Shown: positions 23,058-35,596, numbered from the stretch's first letter. The stretch: DNA of 64,000 nt from Tepidamorphus gemmatus (GCF_004346195.1 NZ_SMAK01000001.1:372001-436000); one strand, 5' to 3'. Numbers and translations: made by a program. The notes: generated by a model from the sequence alone, not told the origin.

Positions 23058-24002
23058 ATGCAGGCGCACTCGCAGACGACGATAGGGGATCGCGTTTCGC
23101 TGAGCGGAGTGGGGGTGCATAGCGGTACGCCCTCGTCGATCACGCTGCATCCGGCCGAACCGGACACCGGCATCATCTTCCTGAAGAATTCGGACAGCTC
23201 CGTGTGCGACATCGAGGTTCCGGCGTCGCATCGCTGGGTGGTGGCCACGTCGCTCAGCACGGTTCTCGGCAGTGACGAGGCCGGATCCATCGCCACCGTA
23301 GAGCATCTGCTCGCCACCATCAGCGGCATGGGCATTGACAACGTGCTGGTCGAAGTGGACGGGCACGAGGTGCCGATCATGGATGGCAGCGCCGAGGCCT
23401 TCGTCGAGGCGATCGCCCAGGTCGGGCTGCGCCGCCAGCCGGCCCGCCGGCGCTACATCCGCGTGCTGGAGCCGGTGCGCGTGGCGATGGGCGAGTCGGT
23501 CGGCGAGCTGTTGCCGTTCAACGGGCGGCGTTTCGAGGTCGAGATCGACTTCGCAGACACCATCATCGGGCGTCAGGCCTATGTCTTCGATCTCGACTCC
23601 GGCGATTTCCGCCGCGAGTTGGCCCGCGCACGCACCTTCGGCTTCGTCGACAGCGTCGAGCAGCTCTGGGCGAATGGGTATGCGCTTGGCGCCTCGCTGG
23701 ACAACACGGTGGTGATCGGCGACGGTGTCGTGATCAATCCCGAGGGCTTGCGCTTCGCCGACGAGTTCGTCCGCCACAAGGCGCTCGATGCGATCGGTGA
23801 CCTGACGTTGGCCGGCGGTCCGATCCTCGGTCTCTACCGCTCCTATCGCGGCGGCCACAAGCTGAACTGCGCCATCGTCGAGGCGCTGTTGTCGCGCGAT
23901 AGTGCCTGGGAATGGGTGGAGATGCCGGTCCGGCGGGAGGCCGTCCAGGCCGATGTCGAGGCATTGCTGCCGGCCGCCGTCTACGGCGCGGACGTCGCCT
24001 GA
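23058..24002 (+). CDS. lpxC: UDP-3-O-acyl-N-acetylglucosamine deacetylase LpxC
   Basis: A 314-residue zinc enzyme, the committed step of lipid A synthesis, which shows that the organism makes lipopolysaccharide. Zinc ligands are H83 (ATVEHLLA), H240 and D244 (HKALDAIGD). The general-acid His is in YRGGHKLN near residue 267. With ATG 23058 the numbering almost equals E. coli LpxC (H79, H238, D242), which supports this start. ATG 22923 would add 45 unrelated residues. Its position after ftsZ is conserved in proteobacteria. Confidence 0.95.
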   Translation: MQAHSQTTIGDRVSLSGVGVHSGTPSSITLHPAEPDTGIIFLKNSDSSVCDIEVPASHRWVVATSLSTVLGSDEAGSIATVEHLLATISGMGIDNVLVEVDGHEVPIMDGSAEAFVEAIAQVGLRRQPARRRYIRVLEPVRVAMGESVGELLPFNGRRFEVEIDFADTIIGRQAYVFDLDSGDFRRELARARTFGFVDSVEQLWANGYALGASLDNTVVIGDGVVINPEGLRFADEFVRHKALDAIGDLTLAGGPILGLYRSYRGGHKLNCAIVEALLSRDSAWEWVEMPVRREAVQADVEALLPAAVYGADVA

Positions 24003-24147
24003 TGTCGCGCCGCGGCGGCGCCATGAATTCGCTCGATTTCGAGGCGAGCTGAACTGGCCTGGATGCCCGCCTTGGGGTAAAGTCCGCGGCCGTGGCCGGG
24101 GTCCGGCCTCGGGTTGTGGCAGCACGCAATCGGAAGCGAGTCAGGGT

Positions 24148-25005
24148 TTGCGTAAGACCGGTGGATACGCGCGCACGGCGCTTCGGATGACGGTGCTCCT
24201 CGCCGTCGGCCTGTCGCTCGGCGCCTGCAAGACGCTGTTCTCCAAGGACGAGGACGAGTTCGCGGTCATCCAGGAGGAACCCGCGGAGACGCTCTACAAT
24301 GAGGGTCTGCTGCTGGCGAATTCGGGATCCTTCGTCGCCGCGGCCAAGAAGTTCGACGAGGTCGAGACGACGCATCCCTATTCGGAATGGGCGCGGCGGG
24401 CGCTGATCATGTCGGCCTATTCCAACTTCGAGGCGCGGCGTTATGCGGAGGCGATTCGCTCGGCTCAGCGCTACGTGACCCTCTATCCCGGCAGTGATGA
24501 TGCCGCCTACGCGCAATATCTGATCGCCGAATCCTATTACGCGCAGATCCCCGACATCGGCCGCGACCAGGAGCGGTCGGAGAAGGCTGCGATCGCCTAC
24601 CGCGAACTGCTCGAGAAGTATCCGCAGTCCGAATATGCCGCCGAGGCCCGGCAGAAGCTGGAAGTCGCCCGCGACCAGCTTGCCGGAAAGGAGATGGAGG
24701 TCGGCCGCTACTATCTCGGCCAGGGCCGCTATCTGGCCGCCATCAACCGCTTCCGCACCGTCGTCACCGACTACCAGACGACGCGGCACGTGGAGGAGGC
24801 GCTGCTGCGGCTGACCGAAGCGTACTATGCGCTGGGCCTCGTCTCGGAAGCACAGACGGCGGCCGCCATTCTCGGTCACAACTATCCCGACAGCGAATGG
24901 TACAAGGATTCCTATGCCCTGCTCGCCACTGGCGGCTATTCGCCGAACGAGAACAAGGAGTCCTGGCTGAGCCGGGTCTGGCGCAGGACCACGGGCACGC
25001 TGTGA
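24148..25005 (+). CDS. bamD: Outer membrane assembly lipoprotein BamD
   Basis: A 285-residue lipoprotein of the BAM complex, which folds outer-membrane proteins. The lipobox is LSLGAC with Cys27, using TTG 24148, which supplies a basic n-region (LRKTGGYARTALR). The in-frame ATG 24187 would leave only 13 uncharged residues before the Cys, so TTG fits a signal sequence better. The mature part is a series of TPR-like helical repeats (ETLYNEGLLLANSGSFVAA; SAYSNFEARRYAEAI; YLGQGRYLAAINRF). recN follows after 7 bp. Confidence 0.92.
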   Translation: MRKTGGYARTALRMTVLLAVGLSLGACKTLFSKDEDEFAVIQEEPAETLYNEGLLLANSGSFVAAAKKFDEVETTHPYSEWARRALIMSAYSNFEARRYAEAIRSAQRYVTLYPGSDDAAYAQYLIAESYYAQIPDIGRDQERSEKAAIAYRELLEKYPQSEYAAEARQKLEVARDQLAGKEMEVGRYYLGQGRYLAAINRFRTVVTDYQTTRHVEEALLRLTEAYYALGLVSEAQTAAAILGHNYPDSEWYKDSYALLATGGYSPNENKESWLSRVWRRTTGTL

Positions 25006-25012
25006 ACCGGCG

Positions 25013-28809
<3,797 letters not shown>

Positions 28810-28971
28810 AGCCTCTGCCGGCTTCTGAACGCCGGGTTGACGGCCGACCGACACTTGTCGCGACGGCTCTCACGGACCATTGACCGCGCTGCACTCGGTG
28901 CCGTTCCGTCCGGATGCGGGATATGCCAAAGTCCGCCCGCTGGTGGCGCAACCTGCGAGCGGGGATGTGGC

Positions 28972-29436
28972 ATGCAACCCTTCCGACTTATTGTCGTGAT
29001 CCTTTTCTATCTCAACGCCCTGCCAGTGATGGCGCAATCCGGCCCCGAGACGATCGTCAAGGATATTTACGACACCTATTCCGGCCCCGGTCAGATCGGG
29101 CTGTGGCCGTCCGATCCCGGTCCGCGCGCGATGTTCTCGGCACGGCTGCGGCCGCTCTTGGAGAAGGACTACGAGCGTGCCGAGACCGACGGCATCGGTC
29201 TCCTCGATTTCGACATCTTTGTCGACGGCCAGGATTTCGACCTGTCCGACGTCGAGATCGGCAGGGCCGCGGTGTCGGGCGACCGGGCCACGGTCGAGGC
29301 GCGGTTCCGCAACTTCGGCGAGCCGAAGCGCATCGTCTACGGCTTCGTCCGGGAAGACGGCGCCTGGAAGATCGACGAGGTGTCGTCGCCGGACGGGGAA
29401 TATCCCTGGGCGCTGTCGGAGCTGCTGTCACGCTAG
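28972..29436 (+). CDS. Secreted DUF3828-like protein
   Basis: A 154-residue protein with a signal peptide (MQPFRLIVVILFYLNALPVMAQS) and a mature domain resembling DUF3828. The similarity includes an early IVKDIYDTYSG helix, LRPLLEKDYERAE, DFDIFVDGQDFDLSDVEIG and KRIVYGFVREDGAWKIDEV. The function of this family is unknown; the NTF2-like cone shape suggests ligand binding. I chose ATG 28972 because the signal peptide starts there. The frame opens at 28837 with unrelated sequence. It stands alone between ligA and an AraC-family gene. Confidence 0.75.
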   Translation: MQPFRLIVVILFYLNALPVMAQSGPETIVKDIYDTYSGPGQIGLWPSDPGPRAMFSARLRPLLEKDYERAETDGIGLLDFDIFVDGQDFDLSDVEIGRAAVSGDRATVEARFRNFGEPKRIVYGFVREDGAWKIDEVSSPDGEYPWALSELLSR

Positions 29437-29622
29437 CGGCAGCGCAGCGGCAAGGCCGGCGGCATTCCGCCGTCGATTCCGGACAGGGCCGGACCGGGCC
29501 GGCTGCTGCCGCACCATCCTGCCGGGCAGCTTCGGGCCGACCTCGCTTGCCCTGATGCCTTGCCGCGGCGGCAGCAATCCCGTTCAAGACGCAATGGCCG
29601 GCGGCTGCTAAGGTCCGGGGCG

Positions 29623-30522
29623 ATGGAGACGATCGAACAGGAAAGGGCGCTGTCGCTGGGCGGCCTCACCGAAGGTGAGCGTGCCGATTTCTGGCGTGCG
29701 CGCAGCCGCGGCCTGGGGGCAGGCGAGGGAATGGAGTGCCTGGCGGCACGCTTCACCACGCATCGCTACGTGCCGCACACCCACGAGACCTACGTCATCG
29801 GCACCATCGTCTCGGGGTGCGAGACCTTCGTCGTGCGCGGTGCGCGGCGCTTCGCCGGACCGGGCTCGTTCTGCGTGATCAATCCGGGCGAGGTGCACGA
29901 CGGCGAACCCTATGGCGAGGGCTATGCCTACCGGATGACCTATCCGGCGGTCGGGATGGTGCGCGCCGTCGCCGAGGAAGTGACCGGGCGCAAGGTCACC
30001 GCGACGCCGTTCTTCCGGGCGCCCGACATCTACGATCCGGAGATGGCGGCGCTGTTCGTCGCCGCCCACACGGCGCTTGCGGGCGAGGACATGCTCGCCG
30101 GTGACCAGCGCTACGTGGCGATGCTCGGCATCGCGCTCATCAGGCATGCCGACATCGGCGGGCCGGCGCGGCTCGGCCGTGAGCCGGGGCCGGTGGCGCG
30201 GGCGAAGGCCTGGCTCGAGGCGCATATGGCCGAGGACGTGGACCTCGCCAGCGTCGCGGCCGTGGCGGGCCTCAGCCGCTTCCATCTGATCCGCGCGTTT
30301 CGCAAGGAAACCGGACTGACGCCGCACGCCTGGCTGACCGACCTGCGCGTGCGCCGCGCGCGGCGCCTGCTCGGCGAGGGTATCGCGCCGGCGGATGTTG
30401 CACAGGCCTGCGGCTTTGCCGACCAGAGTCATCTCACCCGCGCGTTCAAGGCGCGCGTCGGCACCACGCCGGGGCGCTTCCGTGTCGAGGTCAGGGGCGA
30501 GGCCGCTGCCCGTGCAGCCTGA
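29623..30522 (+). CDS. AraC-family transcriptional regulator
   Basis: A 299-residue regulator. The N-terminal half is a cupin-like AraC sensing domain (RYVPHTHETYVIGTIVSGCE, FCVINPGEVHDGEPY). The C-terminal 100 residues hold two helix-turn-helix motifs (VDLASVAAVAGLSRFHLIRAF and IAPADVAQACGFADQSHLTRAF), the second being the AraC signature. It overlaps azlC by 11 bases, so it probably controls azlCD and itself in response to an amino acid or related compound. ATG 29623 gives a normal length. Confidence 0.9.
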   Translation: METIEQERALSLGGLTEGERADFWRARSRGLGAGEGMECLAARFTTHRYVPHTHETYVIGTIVSGCETFVVRGARRFAGPGSFCVINPGEVHDGEPYGEGYAYRMTYPAVGMVRAVAEEVTGRKVTATPFFRAPDIYDPEMAALFVAAHTALAGEDMLAGDQRYVAMLGIALIRHADIGGPARLGREPGPVARAKAWLEAHMAEDVDLASVAAVAGLSRFHLIRAFRKETGLTPHAWLTDLRVRRARRLLGEGIAPADVAQACGFADQSHLTRAFKARVGTTPGRFRVEVRGEAAARAA

Positions 30523-31237
30523 TCGCCGAACGCATCTCCAAACAGAATTCCGCGACGGGGTGATCGCTGTCGTTCCCGCCTGCGTCGCCGTCGTGCCGTT
30601 CGCCCTGCTGCTCGGCGCTCTGGCGCATCAGAAGGGCCTGTCGGTGCCAGAGGTCGTGCTGATGTCAGGGCTGGTGTTCGCCGGGGCCTCGCAGTTCGTC
30701 GCCCTCGATATCTGGGCCGATCCGGCGCCCTGGCTGATGGTCGCCGTCTCGGCGCTGATGATCAACTCCCGCCATCTGCTGATGGGTGCCTCGATCGCGC
30801 CGAAGATCGCGCATTTCCGCTCCGGCGCGAGCTATCTCGCCCTGTTCCTGATGGCCGACGAGGTCTGGGCCTTGTGCGAGCGCAGATCGGGCGAGCGGCC
30901 GATCGCGTTCGCCTACTGGCTGGGCGTCGCCGTCCCGCTCTATCTCAACTGGGTCGGCTGGACCGGGCTCGGCGCCGCGCTCGGCGCGGTGTTCACCGAT
31001 CCGGCTGCGTTCGGCTTCGACTTCGCCTTCACCGCGATGTTCCTGACGATCATCGTCGGGCTGTGGCGTGGCCCCTCCACCGGGATTGCCATCGCCGCCA
31101 GCGCCGCAACCGCCTCGCTGGTCTACCTCACCGTCGACGGCCCCTGGTACATCGCCGCCGGCGGCATCGCCGGTGCGCTGGCCGGCGCGCTGTTCTCGCC
31201 GCGGATCGCGATGGCCGCCGCGGAGGCAGGCGAATGA
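30512..31237 (+). CDS. azlC: Branched-chain amino acid exporter large subunit AzlC
   Basis: A 241-residue polytopic membrane protein of the AzlC/YgaZ family, which exports branched-chain amino acids together with AzlD. Family motifs are VVPFALLLGALAHQKGLS, MSGLVFAGASQFVALD and the conserved ALMINSRHLLMG. GTG 30512 (VQPDRRTHLQ) starts within the regulator gene. The frame opens earlier but runs through AraC sequence. The stop overlaps the azlD ATG. Specific substrate is inferred from family only. Confidence 0.9.
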   Translation: MQPDRRTHLQTEFRDGVIAVVPACVAVVPFALLLGALAHQKGLSVPEVVLMSGLVFAGASQFVALDIWADPAPWLMVAVSALMINSRHLLMGASIAPKIAHFRSGASYLALFLMADEVWALCERRSGERPIAFAYWLGVAVPLYLNWVGWTGLGAALGAVFTDPAAFGFDFAFTAMFLTIIVGLWRGPSTGIAIAASAATASLVYLTVDGPWYIAAGGIAGALAGALFSPRIAMAAAEAGE

Positions 31238-31536
31238 GCCTCGATCCGATGACGCTCGTCGCGATCCTCGCCATGGCGATCGCCACCTACGCGACCCGCA
31301 TCGGCGGATGGCTCGCAGTGCGCCGGGTGGTGCCGACGGGGCGGGCGCGGGCGGGGCTTGAAGCGGTGCCGGGAGCCGTGCTCGCTGCCGTCATCGCACC
31401 AATGGCGATCGCGACAGGCCCGGCCGAGACCCTTGCTGCGGTCATCACGGTCATCTGCAGCCTGAAGCTGCCACGCCTCGTCTGCGTGGCGATCGGCGTC
31501 GGCGCCGTGGTCGGACTACGCGCTGTGCTGGGTTAG
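31234..31536 (+). CDS. azlD: Branched-chain amino acid exporter small subunit AzlD
   Basis: A 100-residue hydrophobic protein with three or four membrane helices (TLVAILAMAIATYATRIGGW, GAVLAAVIAPMAIATG, LVCVAIGVGAVVGLRAV). The TYATR motif near the N-terminus is typical of AzlD/YgaH partners. It begins in the azlC stop codon, giving the fixed stoichiometric pair. It ends 50 bp before the convergent aminopeptidase gene. Confidence 0.9.
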   Translation: MSLDPMTLVAILAMAIATYATRIGGWLAVRRVVPTGRARAGLEAVPGAVLAAVIAPMAIATGPAETLAAVITVICSLKLPRLVCVAIGVGAVVGLRAVLG

Positions 31537-31586
31537 CGCGAGCCGGCAGGTCGTCGGCCGTTTCCGCCAGCGTGGCCAGCCGGCGG

Positions 31587-33413
31587 TCAGGCCCTTGCCA
31601 GCGGCCGTGTCGCGGCGATCAGCCAGTCGCGGTCCTTGCCCTCGAGCAGCGGCCCGATCGTGGTGGCGACACGGGCGTGATAGGCGTCGAGCCAAGCGAT
31701 CTCCGCCGGGGTCATCAGGCTGCAATCGACCAGTCGGCGGTCGATCGGGGCGAGCGTCAGCGTCTCGAAGGACAGCAGCCGCCGCTCGCCGCCCGGCACC
31801 TGCTCGGGCTCACGGACGAGTTCGAGATTCTCGATCCGGATGCCGTACTGCCCCGTGCGGTAGTAGCCCGGCTCGTTGGAGATGATCATGCCGGGCTTGA
31901 GCACCGCGTGACCGGCCTTGGCAATGCGCTGCGGCCCTTCGTGAACGGACAGGAAGCTGCCGACGCCGTGGCCTGTGCCATGGTCGAAGTCGAGCCCGGC
32001 CTGCCAGAGCGGATAGCGCGCCAGGGTATCGAGCTGGGCACCGGTCGTGCCCTCGGGAAAGCGGGCGGTGGCGATGGCGATATGTCCCTTCAGCACGAGC
32101 GTGAAATGCCGCCGCATGTCGGCGCTCGGCGTGCCGACGGCCAAGGTGCGGGTGATATCGGTGGTGCCGTCGACATACTGGCCGCCGGAATCGATCAGGA
32201 ACAGGCTGTCCGGCTCGATCCTCCGATTGCTGGCGGTGGTGACCCGGTAGTGGACGATGGCGCCATTCGGCCCGGCGCCGGCGATGGTGTCGAAGGAAAT
32301 CTCCTCGAGCTGCCCGGTCTGCATGCGAAACCGCTCGAGCTCGGTCGCCGCGGCGATCTCGTCGAGACGGCCGCCCGGTGCCTCGCGGTCGAACCAGGCC
32401 AGGAACCGGCACATGGCGACGCCATCGCGCAGATGCGCCGCCCGGGCGCCGGCGATCTCCGCCTCGGTCTTCGTCGCCTTGAGGATCAGACAAGGGTCCT
32501 CGGCTTCGATGATTCGAGCACCTGCGGTGGTGAGCCGGTCGGCGATGCGCCGGGCGGTGGTCTGCGGATCGAGCCTGACACTGGCGCCATGCCGGGCGAT
32601 TGTCGCCAGCACTGCGTCCATCTCGTGCGGCTCGGCGATGTCGGCAATCGCTTCGACATGGGCGCGCGTCTCGTCGGTGAGCTTGCGACTGTCGATGAGC
32701 AGGGTCGGACGGTCGCTCAGCGGCACCACGGCAAAGGCGAGCGGCACCGGCGTGTGCGGCAGATCGCCACCACGGATGTTGAACAGCCAGGCGATCGCAT
32801 CGGGCTGGGTCAGCACGGTCGCGTCGGCGCGTGAGCGGGCGAGTGCGGCGCGGATATCGGCGAGCTTGGCGGCCGCGCTGCGCCCGCTCAGCGACTCTGG
32901 GTGGATGCGGACGCGGCCGAGCGGCGGCGCGGGCCGGTCGGCCCACACCCTGTCGAGCGGATTGTCCTCCGTGGCGACGATCTCGGCGCCGGTCGTCCGG
33001 GCAATCTGCTCGAGGCGGCGGGCACCAGCCATCGTGTGCAGCATCGGGTCATAGCCGAGCCGGGCGCCGGCCCAGAGATGTTCCTCGAGCCACTTGTCCC
33101 AGCCGTCCTCGATCAGGTGGCGTGGCTCGAAGACCTCTGTGTCGACCTGATCGCGGACCTGCAGGGTGTAGCGGCCGTCTACGAAGATCGCGGCGCAATG
33201 CTTCAGCACGATCGCAAGTCCGGCCGAGCCGCCGAAGCCGGTCAGCCATTTCAGCCGTTCCGAGGACGGCGCGACATATTCGCCCTGGTGTTCGTCGGCG
33301 CGGGGGATGATGAACCCATCGAGGCCACGGCGCGACAGCTCAGCGCGCAGCATGGCGACTCGCTGCGCACCTCGGGACGGGTCTGCGTCTGCGTCGAAGC
33401 TCTGGAACATCAT
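31587..33413 (-). CDS. pepP: Xaa-Pro aminopeptidase (M24B)
   Basis: A 608-residue, three-domain creatinase-fold peptidase that removes N-terminal residues preceding proline. The catalytic domain shows the five metal ligands in order: Asp in FLIDSGGQY, Asp in GTTDITRT, His in DHGTGHGVGSF, Glu in SNEPGYY and Glu in RIENLELV. Two creatinase-like N-terminal domains precede it (DGFIIPRADEHQGEY). At about 600 residues it matches the long three-domain form found in alphaproteobacteria and eukaryotes, not the 440-residue E. coli PepP. The product is probably cytoplasmic. Confidence 0.93.
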   Translation of the reverse strand: MMFQSFDADADPSRGAQRVAMLRAELSRRGLDGFIIPRADEHQGEYVAPSSERLKWLTGFGGSAGLAIVLKHCAAIFVDGRYTLQVRDQVDTEVFEPRHLIEDGWDKWLEEHLWAGARLGYDPMLHTMAGARRLEQIARTTGAEIVATEDNPLDRVWADRPAPPLGRVRIHPESLSGRSAAAKLADIRAALARSRADATVLTQPDAIAWLFNIRGGDLPHTPVPLAFAVVPLSDRPTLLIDSRKLTDETRAHVEAIADIAEPHEMDAVLATIARHGASVRLDPQTTARRIADRLTTAGARIIEAEDPCLILKATKTEAEIAGARAAHLRDGVAMCRFLAWFDREAPGGRLDEIAAATELERFRMQTGQLEEISFDTIAGAGPNGAIVHYRVTTASNRRIEPDSLFLIDSGGQYVDGTTDITRTLAVGTPSADMRRHFTLVLKGHIAIATARFPEGTTGAQLDTLARYPLWQAGLDFDHGTGHGVGSFLSVHEGPQRIAKAGHAVLKPGMIISNEPGYYRTGQYGIRIENLELVREPEQVPGGERRLLSFETLTLAPIDRRLVDCSLMTPAEIAWLDAYHARVATTIGPLLEGKDRDWLIAATRPLARA

Positions 33414-33658
33414 CGTTTCCTATTCGCTCACCGATCCGTGTTCAATCGCCACAGTCGTCGGGACAAGACCGGTCCATCGGCTCGCCATCCGACGCCTGCT
33501 CTGTGTTGGCGCATGAAACGCGAGCATCATCGCCCAGAATTTGCGCATGCAGAAAAGCAGGGCAGTCATGTCCTGACGGCGCTTCACAACAGGTCAGCAT
33601 AGCTTACCTTTCTCTCCAGAACGGCGTTGGACGGAACCACCAGCCAACGGAGACGAAC

Positions 33659-33886
33659 ATGGCGACCACCACCACTTTCTCGCCGGCCCATGTCGGCACG
33701 GCACGGGCTCCCGGCCGCGGTCTCTTCACGCGCATCCTGCAGCACATGATCCGCGCGCGCGAGGCCGAGGCTCGGCGCCGCGTCGCGTCCGTGCTCTATA
33801 CCCACAGTGACGAGACCCTGAAGACCATAGGGCTCACCCGCGAGGAACTGGCCCGCTGGCATTCCGGGGCCGCCGACCAGGAATAG
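33659..33886 (+). CDS. DUF1127 family small protein
   Basis: A 75-residue protein. Its C-terminal half matches the DUF1127/YjiS pattern (SVLYTHSDETLKTIGLTREEL), an arginine-rich helix followed by an LxxIGLxRxE motif. In other alphaproteobacteria such small proteins affect phosphate uptake, carbon metabolism or sRNA function, but none of that can be read here. GGAGA lies five bases before the ATG. The 245 bp upstream separate it from divergent pepP. A repeat and hairpin follow. Confidence 0.78.
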   Translation: MATTTTFSPAHVGTARAPGRGLFTRILQHMIRAREAEARRRVASVLYTHSDETLKTIGLTREELARWHSGAADQE

Positions 33887-33940
33887 AGGCAGTCCCTGCC
33901 GCTTGCGGACGGCATCGAGGCGAAGAGGCCGGTTCGCCGT

Positions 33941-33975
33941 TTCTCATCCTCCCTGAATCTTCTCATCCTCCCTGA
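33941..33975 (+). repeat. Tandem direct repeat, 16 bp twice on a 19-bp period
   Basis: TTCTCATCCTCCCTGA occurs at 33941-33956 and again, identically, at 33960-33975. It lies in the 3' UTR of the DUF1127 gene, just before a hairpin. The sense-strand transcript would be pyrimidine-rich and unstructured. Confidence 0.8.
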
Positions 33976-33982
33976 CTGTTGC

Positions 33983-34016
33983 CCCGGGCCGGCTCTCCGC
34001 CGCCCGGGTTCTTCTT
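33983..34016 (+). terminator. Rho-independent-like terminator after the DUF1127 gene
   Basis: CCCGGGC (33983-33989) pairs with GCCCGGG (34002-34008) around a 12-nt loop, followed at once by TTCTTCTT. It is oriented to end the plus-strand DUF1127 transcript, just before the 3' end of convergent prmA. Confidence 0.6.
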
Positions 34017-34032
34017 GGGGCGGGGGCGGCGA

Positions 34033-34902
34033 TTACCTGGCTTCAAGCCCCAGCGTCATCCAGCCGTCGCGCACGATACGGAACAGGACGACGCAGTCCT
34101 GCGCCCGGTAGGCCGCCTCGACTTCGCGGCGCTGCCCGACGAGCAGGCCGGACAGCACCACCGCCGCGCCCGGCGCCATCAGCGGCCTGAGGCGCGGCGC
34201 CAACGCCACCAGCGGCCTGGCGAGGATATTGGCGATCACCAGGTCGTAGGGTTGACCGGCACGCACCAGCGCGCAGTCGGCACCGTTTGCCCTCACCACC
34301 CGCACCAGCCCGGCGGCGCCGTTCTTCACCAGGTTCTCGCGCGTCGTTTCGACCGCGATCGGATCGATGTCGGTGGCGACCACCGGCACGCGCAGGGCTC
34401 GTGCGACGGCGATCGCCAGCACGCCGGTTCCGGTACCGATGTCGAGCGGGCGTCGGATTCGGCGCTGTTTCAGCAGGCGGCCAATCGCCATCAGGCAGCC
34501 GAGCGTCGTGCCGTGATGACCGGTGCCGAAGGCAAGGCCGGCCTCGATCTCGATGCCGATGGCATTGGCCGGGATGCGGTCGCGGTCGTGGCGGCCATGG
34601 ACAACGAAGCGACCGGCCCGTACGGGGGGAAGCGCCTCGAGGCTCTCCTTCACCCAGTTGCGGTCGGCCAGTGCCTCGATCTCGATCGCCAGTCGGCCGG
34701 CATCGCTTGCGAGTGCGCGGGCGAGTACTGCCCGCAGAGCTGCTTCGGTGGGCTCGTCGGTGTAATAGCCTTCGGCGAACCAGCCCCGCTCGGTCTCGAC
34801 CAGACCGGCGGCCGTGGTCTCCGGCTCGAGCGCCAGGCCGAGCGCATCGCAGATCAGGTCGGCCTCGGCCTCGTCGCGGGCCTTGATGCGGACGCGGTAA
34901 AT
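34033..34902 (-). CDS. prmA: Ribosomal protein L11 methyltransferase PrmA (probable ATT start)
   Basis: A SAM-dependent enzyme that trimethylates L11. The C-terminal domain has AFGTGHHGTT, LDIGTGTGVLAIAVA (SAM loop) and NILARPLVALAP. No ATG, GTG or TTG exists in frame before GTG 34653, which would remove the first 83 residues. The upstream frame encodes a sensible PrmA N-terminus (YRVRIKARDEAEADLICDAL ... TERGWFAEGYYTDEP). It begins well at ATT 34902, seven bases after GGAG, giving 289 residues, a normal length. I therefore call an ATT start, with a TGA about 80 bases upstream in this frame. The start choice is inference. Confidence 0.88.
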   Translation of the reverse strand: MYRVRIKARDEAEADLICDALGLALEPETTAAGLVETERGWFAEGYYTDEPTEAALRAVLARALASDAGRLAIEIEALADRNWVKESLEALPPVRAGRFVVHGRHDRDRIPANAIGIEIEAGLAFGTGHHGTTLGCLMAIGRLLKQRRIRRPLDIGTGTGVLAIAVARALRVPVVATDIDPIAVETTRENLVKNGAAGLVRVVRANGADCALVRAGQPYDLVIANILARPLVALAPRLRPLMAPGAAVVLSGLLVGQRREVEAAYRAQDCVVLFRIVRDGWMTLGLEAR

Positions 34903-35036
34903 GGCAGTTCTCCCGAATTGCGGCGCCAGGTGGCGCGGGCGATGGACAGGGCTGCGAATATGCCTATCGTCGCCGGCTTGTCATGGAGTTTCCGCACGAA
35001 CCGCGGAGCCTGCGACGAACGGGAGACCTGCGGCCA

Positions 35037-35543
35037 ATGGACAACGCATCGCGGCATCTGCCGGCGCCGGTCGTCGGCCCCAGCCGGCTTCTGCCGCTGC
35101 TGCTTGTCGTCGCCGCCGCCGTCGTACTCGCGACAGGGCTGGCGCTCCCGGCGGTTGAATTGCGCCGCTTCCTGATGTTCACCGAACGCCACGCGCTGAT
35201 CGGCATCGTCGTGACGCTGATGCGCGACGGCGAATGGTTCCTCGGCAGTGTGCTCGGCGCGGTCTCGGTGGTGCTGCCGGCGCTCAAGCTTGCGGCGATG
35301 TCGGTGGCGGCCGCCGCGATTGCCGCCGGTCGGCGGCCGATGCCGGCGGCGATGTACTCGATCCACCATCTCGGCCGCTGGTCGATGCTGGATGTTCTGG
35401 TCGTGGCGCTGGTGGTATTTGCGGTCAAGCGATCCGGTCTGGCTGGCGCCGCCGCCTTGCCCGGAATCTCACTGTTCGCGCTGTCCGTGATGATGTCGAT
35501 CGCCGCTGCCTGGCTGATCGAGTGGGAGACGCAGCGAACCTAG
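35037..35543 (+). CDS. Paraquat-inducible protein A (PqiA) domain membrane protein
   Basis: A 168-residue protein with four predicted membrane helices and the single-domain PqiA pattern: a first helix ([20 protein letters not shown]), LIGIVVTLMRDGEWFLGSVL, then HHLGRWSMLDVLVVALVVFAVK and a closing LPGISLFALSVMMSIAAAWL. E. coli PqiA has two such domains and is linked to PqiB lipid-transport bridges. No PqiB-like gene is next to this copy. ATG 35037 has GGGAGA ten bases upstream; ATG 34983 would add 18 residues. It is divergent from prmA. Confidence 0.85.
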   Translation: MDNASRHLPAPVVGPSRLLPLLLVVAAAVVLATGLALPAVELRRFLMFTERHALIGIVVTLMRDGEWFLGSVLGAVSVVLPALKLAAMSVAAAAIAAGRRPMPAAMYSIHHLGRWSMLDVLVVALVVFAVKRSGLAGAAALPGISLFALSVMMSIAAAWLIEWETQRT

Positions 35544-35562
35544 CAGCCTCTCATCCGACCCT

Positions 35563-35596
35563 TCCCAAAACAGACGGGCCGCCCGGAGGGCGGCCC
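35563..35596 (-). terminator. Rho-independent terminator of rpsD
   Basis: On the minus strand a perfect nine-pair stem (GGGCCGCCC at 35576-35584 with GGGCGGCCC at 35588-35596, 3-nt loop) lies 25 bases after the rpsD stop. It is followed by GTCTGTTTTGGG. It may also stop the convergent PqiA-domain transcript. Confidence 0.7.
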
